Shown: one piece after another, positions 1 through 6,251 of the stretch
How positions within the stretch are numbered: position 1 is the stretch's first letter
How the letters are laid out: the number at the start of each line of letters is the position of its first letter
Assembly: GCA_937128575.1 (NCBI GenBank)
Contig: CAKZMN010000332.1
Location: 1-6,478, forward strand
Length of the DNA stretch: 6,478 nucleotides
Source of the DNA: an uncultured Alphaproteobacteria bacterium
GTDB lineage: Bacteria; Pseudomonadota; Alphaproteobacteria; Micavibrionales; Micavibrionaceae
Reading direction: 5' to 3'
Made by a program: the position numbers and the translations under genes
The notes under the pieces: model-generated
The model's input: the letters and a program-made list of their open reading frames with translations, nothing else
Databases searched by the model: none
Told to the model about the DNA's origin: nothing

Positions 1-263
1 ATCTCAACAACATCACTATCCGCCGCGAGGTGCGGCGACAAAGGCTCGCTCAATATATAGCGCTCATTTAAAAATTGCTCCGCCGGCAGAGCCGTTAGTT
101 TTTGAACTGTTTTCGTATCAACGCCCCCCTCGATGCCTGATTGAACAGGCTTCCAGTAACAGGCGGGCTCTTCCGCACTATTAAGGGCAAGCATAAGCAT
201 GGCTGAGAACACTGTTTTACCAATATCCGTGTCTGTACCTGTTATGACGCATTTGTTGGACAT
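1..263 (-). CDS. bioD: Dethiobiotin synthetase BioD, N-terminal part (cut by window edge)
   Basis: ATP-dependent dethiobiotin synthetase: it carboxylates 7,8-diaminopelargonate and closes the ureido ring, the step before BioB, in the cytoplasm. My reading of the minus strand gives a protein starting MSNKCVITGTDTDIGKTVFS, which holds the P-loop GTDTDIGKT at about residues 9-17. The family's YWKPVQSG segment follows at about residues 37-44, where the Lys and the Ser-Gly help bind substrate and ATP. Only the first 87 codons are present, and the frame stays open to the window edge. The ATG at 263-261 is preceded by GGAGG at 275-271 with 7-base spacing, which fixes the start. In many bacteria bioD follows bioF directly; here two opposite-strand genes separate them, so this copy needs its own promoter in the 93-base gap to its right. 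Identification is confident; the rest of the gene and any bioA are out of view. Confidence 0.93.
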   Translation of the reverse strand, partial: MSNKCVITGTDTDIGKTVFSAMLMLALNSAEEPACYWKPVQSGIEGGVDTKTVQKLTALPAEQFLNERYILSEPLSPHLAADSDVVE

Positions 264-273
264 AGGGCGCCCT
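264..273. repeat. 10-base perfect palindrome over the bioD leader
   Basis: AGGGCGCCCT is a perfect palindrome sitting directly against the bioD start codon and overlapping the end of its GGAGG ribosome-binding site. It could be a protein-binding site or help fold the leader, or it could be chance in a GC-rich patch. It does not resemble the BioR or BirA operators known from biotin genes. Confidence 0.3.
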
Positions 274-279
274 CCAATT

Positions 280-308
280 CTTACAAGTTATTGATACGTT
301 AATATAAT
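280..308 (+). promoter_or_regulatory. Candidate sigma-70 promoter for the 306-codon gene
   Basis: A perfect TATAAT at 303-308 lies 17 bases after CTTACA (280-285, four of six matches to TTGACA). The predicted start of transcription near 315 would leave a leader of about 40 bases before the ATG at 357. The same AT-rich gap must also hold the bioD promoter on the opposite strand, for which I see no clear pair of boxes. Assigned from sequence match only. Confidence 0.45.
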
Positions 309-356
309 TTAAGATAGACTGTTTATGAGGGAATTTACAATCCTAATGGGGGGAAT

Positions 357-1277
357 ATGCCAAATTTTAAGGCAAATTTAATTCGAGAGCGCTTTGTGCT
401 GACCAATAAAAAGGCCAAAAACGAAGAGCCACAACTCGCGCTCGGCAACCGTTTAGAGATTGAATGCCTTGATTCCAAAGGAGAAAACTCCGAAACATTC
501 GTCATTCGCGCACAAAATATTCACACAACCCTGCGCATCGCTGCGCGCATCGCGCGTCAATGGTTTGATCACGGCCATACCAAGAATAGCGGGCCAAATC
601 GTTTTTCCTGGAGCCGAGAATACAAAGAAATTGTCAAAGATTTCGAAGAAAAATGGAACGAAAACTGCTGGGCCTGCATTTATAGGGGTGGAAAAGTCTT
701 ATTTGACTCCGAACCACCGGAAAAAGCGCAGCTCTTTCACATTATTGAACAGGTATATGCCTATGATAAGGGCGACTACCAAGATATTGCCCTAGCGGCA
801 GAGAAATTATTCGCCAAAGCCGGAAAACACGTGCAAATCGATTATGACCGCAACATCGCCATGGCGCTATCCGGCTCTTCCGAAGCGGTGAATAATAAAA
901 TCACATACAGAGATACAGACGGACGCAACAAAATTGATCTATTTATGCGCCAGAAAGACCTGCGCTACGTTAAGGGCGAAAAAGGTTCCCCTCTTAAATT
1001 ATCAGAGTGCTTAAGCGTTGCCGCCATTATATTCGAGGGCTATCAGCTAGGCTTCATCGCTGGGCGCACAAACTATTTACTCGCATGCGGACAAACCACA
1101 CTAGGCGATAAAAATGCGCAACAGGCAGACCACGCCATCAAGCGCGTTATCCGCCTCGATCAATCATTAAAAGATCTAACAACCAAATATCATCTGGCCT
1201 TCAAGCCTAAGCCAAATTTCCAGCAAAATATCAGCAAAATTGAAAACTCCTTTCGCGAAAAAGCACGTACATTTTAG
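357..1277 (+). CDS. Protein of unknown function, 306 residues
   Basis: I do not recognise this protein. It reads as a soluble, rather basic cytoplasmic protein: no signal peptide, no long hydrophobic segment, Lys/Arg-rich ends. Visible landmarks are a helix-like stretch at about residues 54-70 (NIHTTLRIAARIARQWFDHG), a Trp/Cys patch WNENCWACIYRGGKVLF at about 100-116, a polar stretch ITYRDTDGRNKIDLF at about 182-196, and an amphipathic to hydrophobic stretch at about 215-245 (LSVAAIIFEGYQLGFIAGR). The third codon position is often G or C, as in the neighbouring biotin genes, which supports real coding and argues against very recent transfer. The start has six G residues at 348-353 but only 3 bases before ATG, so the ribosome-binding site is imperfect. 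It is transcribed away from bioD and is followed 76 bases later by a second unknown gene on the same strand. No function is proposed. Confidence 0.8.
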   Translation: MPNFKANLIRERFVLTNKKAKNEEPQLALGNRLEIECLDSKGENSETFVIRAQNIHTTLRIAARIARQWFDHGHTKNSGPNRFSWSREYKEIVKDFEEKWNENCWACIYRGGKVLFDSEPPEKAQLFHIIEQVYAYDKGDYQDIALAAEKLFAKAGKHVQIDYDRNIAMALSGSSEAVNNKITYRDTDGRNKIDLFMRQKDLRYVKGEKGSPLKLSECLSVAAIIFEGYQLGFIAGRTNYLLACGQTTLGDKNAQQADHAIKRVIRLDQSLKDLTTKYHLAFKPKPNFQQNISKIENSFREKARTF

Positions 1278-1309
1278 TCAAATTGGACTTATGAATATAA
1301 ATGCTTTAG

Positions 1310-1348
1310 AAACTCTCCCTACTTTATACGCATAACCCCAGAGAGTTT
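1310..1348 (+). promoter_or_regulatory. Inverted repeat in the leader of the 163-codon gene, covering its RBS
   Basis: AAACTCTC at 1310-1317 is exactly complementary to GAGAGTTT at 1341-1348, with a 23-base spacer. The right arm contains GAGAG (1341-1345), the only Shine-Dalgarno-like stretch, 8 bases before the ATG at 1354. If the arms pair in RNA, the ribosome-binding site is hidden. The right arm ends in TTTT, so the same hairpin could act as a weak terminator for the upstream gene. An operator for a dimeric protein is a third reading. The long spacer keeps confidence low. Confidence 0.4.
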
Positions 1349-1353
1349 TAAAA

Positions 1354-1845
1354 ATGAATTTAAGAGAAGAGTTCAAAAAAACAAATAACATTGAATGGTG
1401 CCAATCCGTCGCAGAAGAACTAGCGATCAAACTAGAGCAATATGGCATTTATAAAACGAGAACTTTCATCAATCAAAACGACAACACAATCGAGCTGTTG
1501 TTCCAAAACAATAATGTCACAGTGAACGGAAGCCCAAATCACGTGACCACAAAAAGAGTGGCTTTAAGCGAACTACATAAATGGGATAAATATTCCGACC
1601 CGAAAGCCCATGCACCTGATGATGTATGCATTGAGATGAAATATGTCGAAGATAGCTTAGATAAAAGCACCTTCCGCAATAACAGGATCGATGACCCTAA
1701 GGGCATTAAGTTTCTGCGCTATGCGACCAAAGAACTCTTTATAAAAGAAGAAATTATCAAAGAAATTGCACAAGAACTCGGCACCACAATTGAAGAAACA
1801 CCAGCGCCCAAATCAGACACCTTAGATCTGGACGATATCTCCTAG
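1354..1845 (+). CDS. Protein of unknown function, 163 residues
   Basis: Not recognised. It is a small, strongly charged, soluble protein with no signal peptide or membrane segment. The N-terminal 30 residues look helical (EEFKKTNNIEWCQSVAEELA), followed by a probable beta region at about 34-70 rich in Asn and Thr (FINQNDNTIELLFQNNNVTV). A Lys/Glu-rich helical stretch lies at about 118-142 (GIKFLRYATKELFIKEEIIK), then a Pro/acid tail ending [10 protein letters not shown]. The codons for the last seven residues lie inside the antisense of the bioF 3' end, so the tail has been shaped by, or acquired from, that overlap. The sequence is visibly more A-rich than its neighbours, which may indicate foreign origin. 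GAGAG 8 bases before the ATG is a weak ribosome-binding site. It follows the 306-codon gene by 76 bases on the same strand, so the two may be co-transcribed. Confidence 0.8.
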   Translation: MNLREEFKKTNNIEWCQSVAEELAIKLEQYGIYKTRTFINQNDNTIELLFQNNNVTVNGSPNHVTTKRVALSELHKWDKYSDPKAHAPDDVCIEMKYVEDSLDKSTFRNNRIDDPKGIKFLRYATKELFIKEEIIKEIAQELGTTIEETPAPKSDTLDLDDIS

Positions 1846-2925
1846 AGCGTCAACAAAACCTTCTAAGTCGACCAACTTCAAATCAGAGCTAAGTGACAAA
1901 CGAAGACGCGCCGTGCCTTCCGCAACGGTTGGTGGGCGTATTGCACGAATGTCATAGCCCTTATTTTTAAGAGCTTCAGAAACCTCAACGGCGCGGCCAT
2001 CATCGCCAATAAGGATAGGCACCACATGCGTGCCTTCCCCGCCCAATTCACCCTGAACATAGCCGCATAAATCAGCCAAATGATCCCTACGTTTTTGACC
2101 ATCACTAGAGGCTAAAATTTCCAGAGATTTTTGAACCAATAGCGCCTGTAGCGGTGGCGGCGCGGTCGAATAAATAAACCCGCGCGCCGCATTAATCATG
2201 TAACTCACAATCTCTTCAGAGCCGCAAACAATGCCGCCCGCAACCCCCATCGCCTTGCCGCATGTATGCAGTGTAATCAAACGCTCATGCTGATAATCCG
2301 CGCCCAATCCGCGCCCATCCTCGCCCAAAACGCCGCTTGCATGCGCCTCGTCCAAAATTAAGTAAGCATCATACTCTTTCGCTAAATTCACAAAATCAGA
2401 AACCGGCGCTACATCTCCATCCATGGAATATAAAGACTCAACGGCTAGCCAAATATTATGCGCGCCATCACTGCGCGCCTTTTGGATAGCATCTTCAAAA
2501 GCGTTCAAATCATTATGCTTAGCCTTAATTGATTTCGCATGAGAGGCCTGAATGCCGTCGCGCGCACTGGCGTGGACCAATTCATCAAAAATAATAACAT
2601 CATGACGATCCGGCAGCGTCGTAAACAGCGCGTAATTGGCCTGAAAGCCGCTTGAAAAATAAAGAGTCTTCTCGCACTTAAAATAATCAGCCGCAAAAAT
2701 CTCTAGCGCCTGATGCTCGGCGCAATGCCCGCGCAACAATCGTGACCCCGCAGCGCCAAAATCAATACCAGAATCAATAGCCGCTAAGGCAACCTCACGC
2801 AATCTCGGGTGAGAGCGCATACCTAAATAATCATTGGAGGTAAGGTCTAGTCCAGCAGGCAAAGATAACGATCGAAATCGATTTTGCTCTTTAAGCTGCG
2901 ACAGTTTCTTTTGAAATTTTGTCAT
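1822..2925 (-). CDS. bioF: 8-amino-7-oxononanoate synthase BioF
   Basis: Pyridoxal-phosphate enzyme that condenses pimeloyl-ACP (or -CoA) with L-alanine, releasing CO2, to make 7-keto-8-aminopelargonate, the first committed step of biotin ring assembly. With the start at 2925 the protein has 367 residues, slightly below the family's usual 380-390. Fold-type I landmarks are clear: TSNDYLG near residue 29, [16 protein letters not shown] at about 60-75, YFSSGFQAN at about 89, [13 protein letters not shown] at about 189-201 with Asp192 (PLP ring nitrogen) and His195, and [13 protein letters not shown] with Lys224 as the Schiff-base lysine. The gene starts inside bioB (35-base overlap), a sign of translational coupling. 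An in-frame ATG at 2964 would add 13 residues (380 total), but they do not look conserved. GGGAGG lies about 17 bases before ATG 2925, too far for an ideal site. The 3' end overlaps the convergent unknown gene by 24 bases. Confidence 0.95.
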   Translation of the reverse strand: MTKFQKKLSQLKEQNRFRSLSLPAGLDLTSNDYLGMRSHPRLREVALAAIDSGIDFGAAGSRLLRGHCAEHQALEIFAADYFKCEKTLYFSSGFQANYALFTTLPDRHDVIIFDELVHASARDGIQASHAKSIKAKHNDLNAFEDAIQKARSDGAHNIWLAVESLYSMDGDVAPVSDFVNLAKEYDAYLILDEAHASGVLGEDGRGLGADYQHERLITLHTCGKAMGVAGGIVCGSEEIVSYMINAARGFIYSTAPPPLQALLVQKSLEILASSDGQKRRDHLADLCGYVQGELGGEGTHVVPILIGDDGRAVEVSEALKNKGYDIRAIRPPTVAEGTARLRLSLSSDLKLVDLEGFVDALGDIVQI

Positions 2926-3937
2926 TACTCGCGCAGCCGCATCCTCCCGGCTTGTTGCATCCACCGCCCTGCTCGGTCACGGGGCCGTCTTTATATGGCG
3001 CTCTGGGTTTAATGCCCAGCTCATCCAAAAGATTAGCGTCAAAGTCTTCTTCTGGATTGGCCGTCGTCAAAAGCTTTTCACCTGTGAAAATCGCATTCGC
3101 GCCCGCCATAAAGGCCATAGCTTGCGCTTCTTTTGAAATCGTCAAACGACCAGCGGATAAACGCACCATTGATTTCGGCATTAATATACGCGCAACCGCA
3201 ATGCATCTAATCCACTCAAAAATATCAAGCGGCTCATTATTCGCCATCGGCGTGCCCTCAACGGGAACCAACATATTAATAGGTACAGATTCGGGCTGCG
3301 GATCAAGATTGGCCAGCGTGTGCATCAAACTAATGCGGTCATCTTCCGTCTCACCCAAACCTAAAATACCGCCGCAACATGCAGAAATTCCTGCCTTCGC
3401 AACATTTTGCAATGTGTCCAAACGATCCTGATATGTGCGGGTAGTAATAATTTTATCGTAATATTCTTCGGATGTATCAAGGTTATGATTATAGGCCGTA
3501 AGACCCGCATCCTTTAGGCGAACGGCTTGCTCTTCATCAAGCATACCAAGCGTCACGCACGCCTCCATGCCCATATCGGAAACGCCTTTAACCATGTCAC
3601 ATACGCGATCAAATGCCTTGCCATTCAAAACACGCGGCCATGCGGCGCCCATGCAAAAACGCGTAGAACCCGAAGCCTTGGCGGCGCGCGCCTGCTCTAA
3701 GACTTCATCGGTTTTCATCAAAATTTCTTTTTCAAGATCGGCATTATTATGAATGGACTGCGAACAATATTTGCAATCCTCAAGACAGCCCCCCGTTTTA
3801 ATAGAAAGCAGCGTACACATCTGCATTTCACCCGCATCGTGGTTGGCGCGGTGAACGCTTGCTGCCTCATAAATCAAATCTAATAAAGGCCTATTATAAA
3901 GGGACGATACATCGTCGCGTGATATTGTCTGTGTCAT
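2891..3937 (-). CDS. bioB: Biotin synthase BioB
   Basis: Radical-SAM enzyme that inserts sulfur between C6 and C9 of dethiobiotin, the last step of biotin synthesis. The CxxxCxxC motif that binds the [4Fe-4S]/SAM cluster is Cys51, Cys55 and Cys58 in [13 protein letters not shown]. Ligands of the sacrificial [2Fe-2S] cluster appear at Cys95 ([10 protein letters not shown]), Cys127 (EACVTLG), Cys187 (ISACCGG) and Arg264 (RLSAGR), matching the E. coli enzyme by motif. YNHNLDTS and [10 protein letters not shown] are also typical. Its 348 residues are close to the family length. The C-terminus carries a Gly/Cys-rich tail ([15 protein letters not shown], about 324-338) beyond the conserved barrel, absent from the E. 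coli protein. bioB is the first gene of the bioBF unit and begins just after the dnaA terminator. The start at 3937 gives the normal N-terminal length, but only AGG stands as a possible ribosome-binding site. Confidence 0.97.
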   Translation of the reverse strand: MTQTISRDDVSSLYNRPLLDLIYEAASVHRANHDAGEMQMCTLLSIKTGGCLEDCKYCSQSIHNNADLEKEILMKTDEVLEQARAAKASGSTRFCMGAAWPRVLNGKAFDRVCDMVKGVSDMGMEACVTLGMLDEEQAVRLKDAGLTAYNHNLDTSEEYYDKIITTRTYQDRLDTLQNVAKAGISACCGGILGLGETEDDRISLMHTLANLDPQPESVPINMLVPVEGTPMANNEPLDIFEWIRCIAVARILMPKSMVRLSAGRLTISKEAQAMAFMAGANAIFTGEKLLTTANPEEDFDANLLDELGIKPRAPYKDGPVTEQGGGCNKPGGCGCASNDKISKETVAA

Positions 3938-3943
3938 GAGAAA

Positions 3944-3972
3944 AACCTAAAGCTCTTACCTAATATTGTCAA
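3944..3972 (-). promoter_or_regulatory. Candidate bioB promoter
   Basis: On the minus strand a perfect TTGACA (3972-3967) is followed after 17 bases by TAGGTT (3949-3944), only three of six matches to TATAAT. The -10 ends 6 bases before the bioB ATG, so the transcript would begin at or next to the start codon and be leaderless, in keeping with the missing strong ribosome-binding site. The -35 box runs straight out of the T-tract of the dnaA terminator. I see no BioR-type or BirA-type operator here. Confidence 0.4.
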
Positions 3973-4013
3973 AACTAAAAACAAAGGGTCTCAAGATAAC
4001 TCTCAAGACCCTT
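3972..4013 (-). terminator. Rho-independent terminator of dnaA
   Basis: On the minus strand AAGGGTCT (4013-4006) pairs with AGACCCTT (3991-3984), an 8-base perfect stem around a 14-base loop. It is followed by TGTTTTTAGTTTT. It lies about 40 bases after the dnaA stop and isolates dnaA from bioB. The loop region repeats TCTTGAGA twice, so alternative pairings are possible. Confidence 0.8.
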
Positions 4014-4020
4014 CACATTT

Positions 4021-4036
4021 TCTATCCAAGGATAGA
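4021..4036 (-). repeat. Small hairpin in the dnaA 3' leader-out
   Basis: TCTATC and GATAGA form a perfect 6-base inverted repeat around CAAG, about 15 bases after the dnaA stop and just before the terminator. It is not followed by a T-run in the right position to be a terminator itself. It may protect the mRNA end or be a minor element. Confidence 0.4.
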
Positions 4037-4051
4037 GGAGAAACTTAATAA

Positions 4052-5485
4052 TCAGCCGGTCAAAGCGCGGCGCACAACATCAACATCTTGTGCAATTTGC
4101 GCATCATCAGCCATCAATTCGTCAATTTTACGAACCGCATGCATCACCGTTGTGTGATCGCGACCGCCAAATTTACGGCCGATTTCCGGTAGCGAGCGAG
4201 ATGTAAGCTGCTTCGCCAAATACATCGCAACCTGACGCGGGCGGGCAACATTACGGGCGCGGCGCGCAGAATGCATGTCGCTCAAACGAAGATTATAATG
4301 CTCGGCGACTTTGCGCTGAATTTCATCAATCGTAATGCGGCGATCATGCGCACGAAGAAGATCTTGAAGAACCTCTTGTGTCGATTCGAGCGTAATTTCC
4401 TGCTTTGCAACATCAGCAGGCGCAACGATTCGGTTAAGCGCACCTTCAAGTTCGCGAATATTCGATGTCACCTTAAGAGCCAAAAACTCAAGAACGCTGT
4501 CGGGCACATCCGCCTGAAGCTGTTCACGCTTGGCTTGCAAGATGCCAAGACGAAGCTCATATGTTGATGGATGGATATCCGCAACCAAGCCCCAAGCAAG
4601 ACGTGAACGCAAACGCTCATCTAAACCTGTTAAATCGGACGGCGCTTTATCGGCAGAGATAATAATCTGTTTATTCTGATCAACCAGCGCATTAAATGTG
4701 TGGAAGAACTCTTCTTGTGTTGATTCCTTGCCAGAAATGAACTGGATGTCATCAATCATCAAAACATCAACGGAGCGGAAAAGCTCTTTGAAATTCATCG
4801 CATCATTGGCACGCAAAGCACGAACAAACTGGTACATGAATTTTTCAGCAGATAAATACATCACTGTTTTTTCTGGCCAGTGTTCTGCCATTTGATGCGC
4901 AATCGCATGCATCAAATGTGTTTTACCAAGACCAACGCCGCCATACAGGAACAAAGGATTAAAAGGCACAGCCATAGACTCAACAACACGGCGCGCCGCA
5001 GCGTGCGCCAATGCATTGGGCTTACCAACAATGAAACTATCAAATGTAAAGCGCGCATCTAAAGGTGAAGAAATGGAAGCAATTTCACCTTTTTTGTTTT
5101 GGTTGGCTTTGGTTGTCTTTGTCTCTTCTTCAACTTCGAAGGGGGTGTCATCAATTGCACCATTTTGCACAACAACAATCTGCAAACGCTTAATTTCTTC
5201 GTTGGCTTCGCTGCACATGGACAAGATGCGCTCACCATAATGAGTTTGGATCCAGTCACGCATGAAACGCGTGGGAACAGAAATTTCCATCGTGCCATGA
5301 TAATAGGCCTGAAGAGTAAGTGGCTTGAGCCAGCTACGGAAAATTGCTTCGCCAAATTCTTGACGCATACTAGAGTGGATTTTTTTCCACTGCGTCATAA
5401 TTTTCGCCGATGGCGCAAGAGACGCTTCCTGGAATTTAGAATTATCTTGTACAACCGCCACAGTTTTACCCCCGATGTCTGACAT
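4052..5485 (-). CDS. dnaA: Chromosomal replication initiator DnaA
   Basis: AAA+ ATPase that binds DnaA boxes, opens oriC and loads the replicative helicase. The 477 residues show all four domains. Domain I at about 30-105 (WKKIHSSMRQEFGEAIFRSWL) is followed by a short charged linker at about 115-140. The AAA+ domain has Walker A GGVGLGKTH (182-190), Walker B VLMIDDIQF (241-249), sensor 1 IIISADKAP (274-282), the RLRSRLAWGL arginine-finger region (291-300) and sensor 2 NIRELEGALNR (342-352). The DNA-binding domain carries the signature GGRDHTTVMHA (440-450). I chose ATG 5485 because GGAGAG at 5499-5494 sits 8 bases upstream and MSD starts are normal. A longer start at 5524 adds 13 residues with no good ribosome-binding site. 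The gene lies downstream of rpsT on the same strand and has its own terminator. All key residues are present. Confidence 0.98.
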   Translation of the reverse strand: MSDIGGKTVAVVQDNSKFQEASLAPSAKIMTQWKKIHSSMRQEFGEAIFRSWLKPLTLQAYYHGTMEISVPTRFMRDWIQTHYGERILSMCSEANEEIKRLQIVVVQNGAIDDTPFEVEEETKTTKANQNKKGEIASISSPLDARFTFDSFIVGKPNALAHAAARRVVESMAVPFNPLFLYGGVGLGKTHLMHAIAHQMAEHWPEKTVMYLSAEKFMYQFVRALRANDAMNFKELFRSVDVLMIDDIQFISGKESTQEEFFHTFNALVDQNKQIIISADKAPSDLTGLDERLRSRLAWGLVADIHPSTYELRLGILQAKREQLQADVPDSVLEFLALKVTSNIRELEGALNRIVAPADVAKQEITLESTQEVLQDLLRAHDRRITIDEIQRKVAEHYNLRLSDMHSARRARNVARPRQVAMYLAKQLTSRSLPEIGRKFGGRDHTTVMHAVRKIDELMADDAQIAQDVDVVRRALTG

Positions 5486-5646
5486 ATTTCTTACTCTCCA
5501 CTTCATTGTTTTTTTTAAATTCAATATTCTTATATTTTACACAGCAAAACATATGTCATCATCAACTCGAATTCGGACACAAAACAGGGTTGGCAAACAT
5601 CAATGATGCTTACCTCTTCTTTTTATTTTAATCTGCTAAATGTTTG

Positions 5647-5703
5647 GGTGTCTGAGTAACGCAATTCACGATCAATTCGTTCGTGGTTGGACGCTAAGAC
5701 ACC
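5647..5703. repeat. Nested inverted repeat in the dnaA upstream gap
   Basis: GGTGTCT at 5647-5653 is exactly complementary to AGACACC at 5697-5703. Inside it CACGA (5667-5671) pairs with TCGTG (5681-5685) around a 9-base loop. Together they could fold into a two-storey stem on either strand. It could be part of the dnaA mRNA leader or a small RNA; chance is also possible, as the internal loops are large. Confidence 0.35.
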
Positions 5704-5717
5704 AGCCCCATATATAA

Positions 5718-5733
5718 GTTGGCTCCCGCCAAC
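5718..5733. repeat. Compact 6-base hairpin in the dnaA upstream gap
   Basis: GTTGGC and GCCAAC form a perfect stem with a 4-base loop (TCCC, or GGGA on the minus strand). GGGA is a GNRA-type tetraloop (GNRA: second base any, third purine), a stable RNA fold. There is no T-run on either side, so it is not a terminator. It lies 15 bases from the nested repeat at 5647-5703, so the two may be parts of one structured leader on the minus strand. Confidence 0.4.
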
Positions 5734-5977
5734 AGTTGAAAACAGCGAGAAACCGCCACTTTCAGAACAAACAAGATGATTTACAAAGCTTGAACCAAAC
5801 TTTTTGAAAAACATATTTGCTTGCGATGGAAATAACCATACACCACAATTTTATCAACTTGCAATAAGATCAAAACAAGAACATCAAAAAAAGAAATATT
5901 CGAACCCAATAAATTTAAACCATAAGGCGAAAGACCTAAAAGGTTTCCCTCATAAGCCTAAAGTTTTTAATAATGTT

Positions 5978-6015
5978 CGTAGTTAAGAATAGAGCGCGAA
6001 AAATTAGAACGCTCT
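5978..6015 (-). terminator. Weak candidate terminator of rpsT
   Basis: After the rpsT stop, AGAGCG (6015-6010) pairs with CGCTCT (5996-5991) across a T-rich 13-base loop, followed by ATTCTTAAC. The stem is short and the T-tract broken, so termination would be partial at best. If it fails, rpsT transcription reads into dnaA. Confidence 0.4.
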
Positions 6016-6023
6016 GCTAAGGC

Positions 6024-6203
6024 TTACTTTAAAGCTTTAATTCTTGAAGACAGGCGTGACAATTTACGCGCTGCTGTATTTTTATGTAGCAAGCCTTTAG
6101 ACACGCCTCTTTGAATTTCAGGCTGGGCAGCTCTAAGCGCCTCTTTAGCATCAGCGGCATCGCCAGAAGAAATTGATGTTTCAATTTTTTTCAGGACATT
6201 CAT
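6024..6203 (-). pseudogene. rpsT: 30S ribosomal protein S20, missing its N-terminus
   Basis: S20 binds 16S rRNA early in 30S assembly. My minus-strand reading gives 59 residues from ATG 6203, ending [20 protein letters not shown], the unmistakable S20 C-terminus. [21 protein letters not shown] matches the family's middle helix. Normal S20 has about 85-90 residues. The Lys/Arg-rich first 25 or so (in E. coli [20 protein letters not shown]) are absent. Upstream in frame, RRSSS still fits the family but a TGA follows 12 codons before the ATG, and no other frame of 6204-6264 contains the basic segment. A GGAG lies 10 bases before the ATG, so a short product could be made, but it would lack a main rRNA-contacting part. 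Family assignment is sure. Whether this is a broken gene, a duplicate fragment or an assembly join is not decidable here. It is upstream of dnaA, as often in Alphaproteobacteria. Confidence 0.75.
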
Positions 6204-6225
6204 TGATGAAGATCTCCGAATGAAG

Positions 6226-6251
6226 GCCCCTGCTCAAATTCCAGCAGGGGC
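6226..6251 (-). terminator. Hairpin terminator after the TRAP-type gene
   Basis: GCCCCTGCT and AGCAGGGGC form a perfect 9-base GC-rich stem around an 8-base loop, starting 13 bases after the stop of the gene to the right. On the minus strand it is followed by CTTCATTC, a poor T-tract. It lies only about 22 bases before the remaining rpsT start, in the place where the missing S20 N-terminus should be encoded. Confidence 0.65.

Larger units (their letters stand above)
5486..6023. other. Gene-poor gap between dnaA and rpsT
   Basis: About 540 bases without a gene I can support. It must hold the dnaA leader and promoter. On the minus strand ATGACA (5559-5554) and TATAAG (5534-5529) are possible boxes but 19 bases apart, and TTGATA near 5858 with a poor -10 is another weak candidate. 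No DnaA box (TTATCCACA) with one or no mismatch is visible; the nearest is TTATCAACT near 5851, with two mismatches. So I do not call an origin here, although origins often lie near dnaA. The middle part (5647-5733) holds the inverted repeats listed separately. A 63-codon minus-strand frame at 5623-5814 has no ribosome-binding site and is not called. The right part (5860-5990) is A-rich with no clear structure. Confidence 0.7.

Noticed and set aside
460..795. 111-codon plus-strand frame inside the first unknown gene
   Set aside because: It overlaps the 306-codon gene in another frame and has no ribosome-binding site; the longer frame has better codon structure.
357..1845. Toxin-antitoxin or phage-defence pair
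   Set aside because: The two-gene layout and the accessory position invite the idea, but neither protein shows a nuclease, DNA-binding, NTPase or toxin motif that I can identify.
2919..3431. 170-codon plus-strand frame antisense to bioB
   Set aside because: It lies wholly opposite a certain bioB and its composition is that of an antisense shadow.
3938..3983. BirA-type or BioR-type biotin operator before bioB
   Set aside because: AAACC near 3943 has no matching GGTTT half-site at the right distance on the same strand, and no TTATCTATAA-like sequence is present.
5623..5814. 63-codon minus-strand frame upstream of dnaA
   Set aside because: No ribosome-binding site, no recognisable motif, and it runs across the inverted repeats. 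Its end (NHERIDRELRYSDTQTF) looks protein-like, so a gene remnant is not fully excluded.
5486..6023. Replication origin next to dnaA
   Set aside because: No DnaA box with one or no mismatch and no box cluster; TTATCAACT near 5851 has two mismatches.
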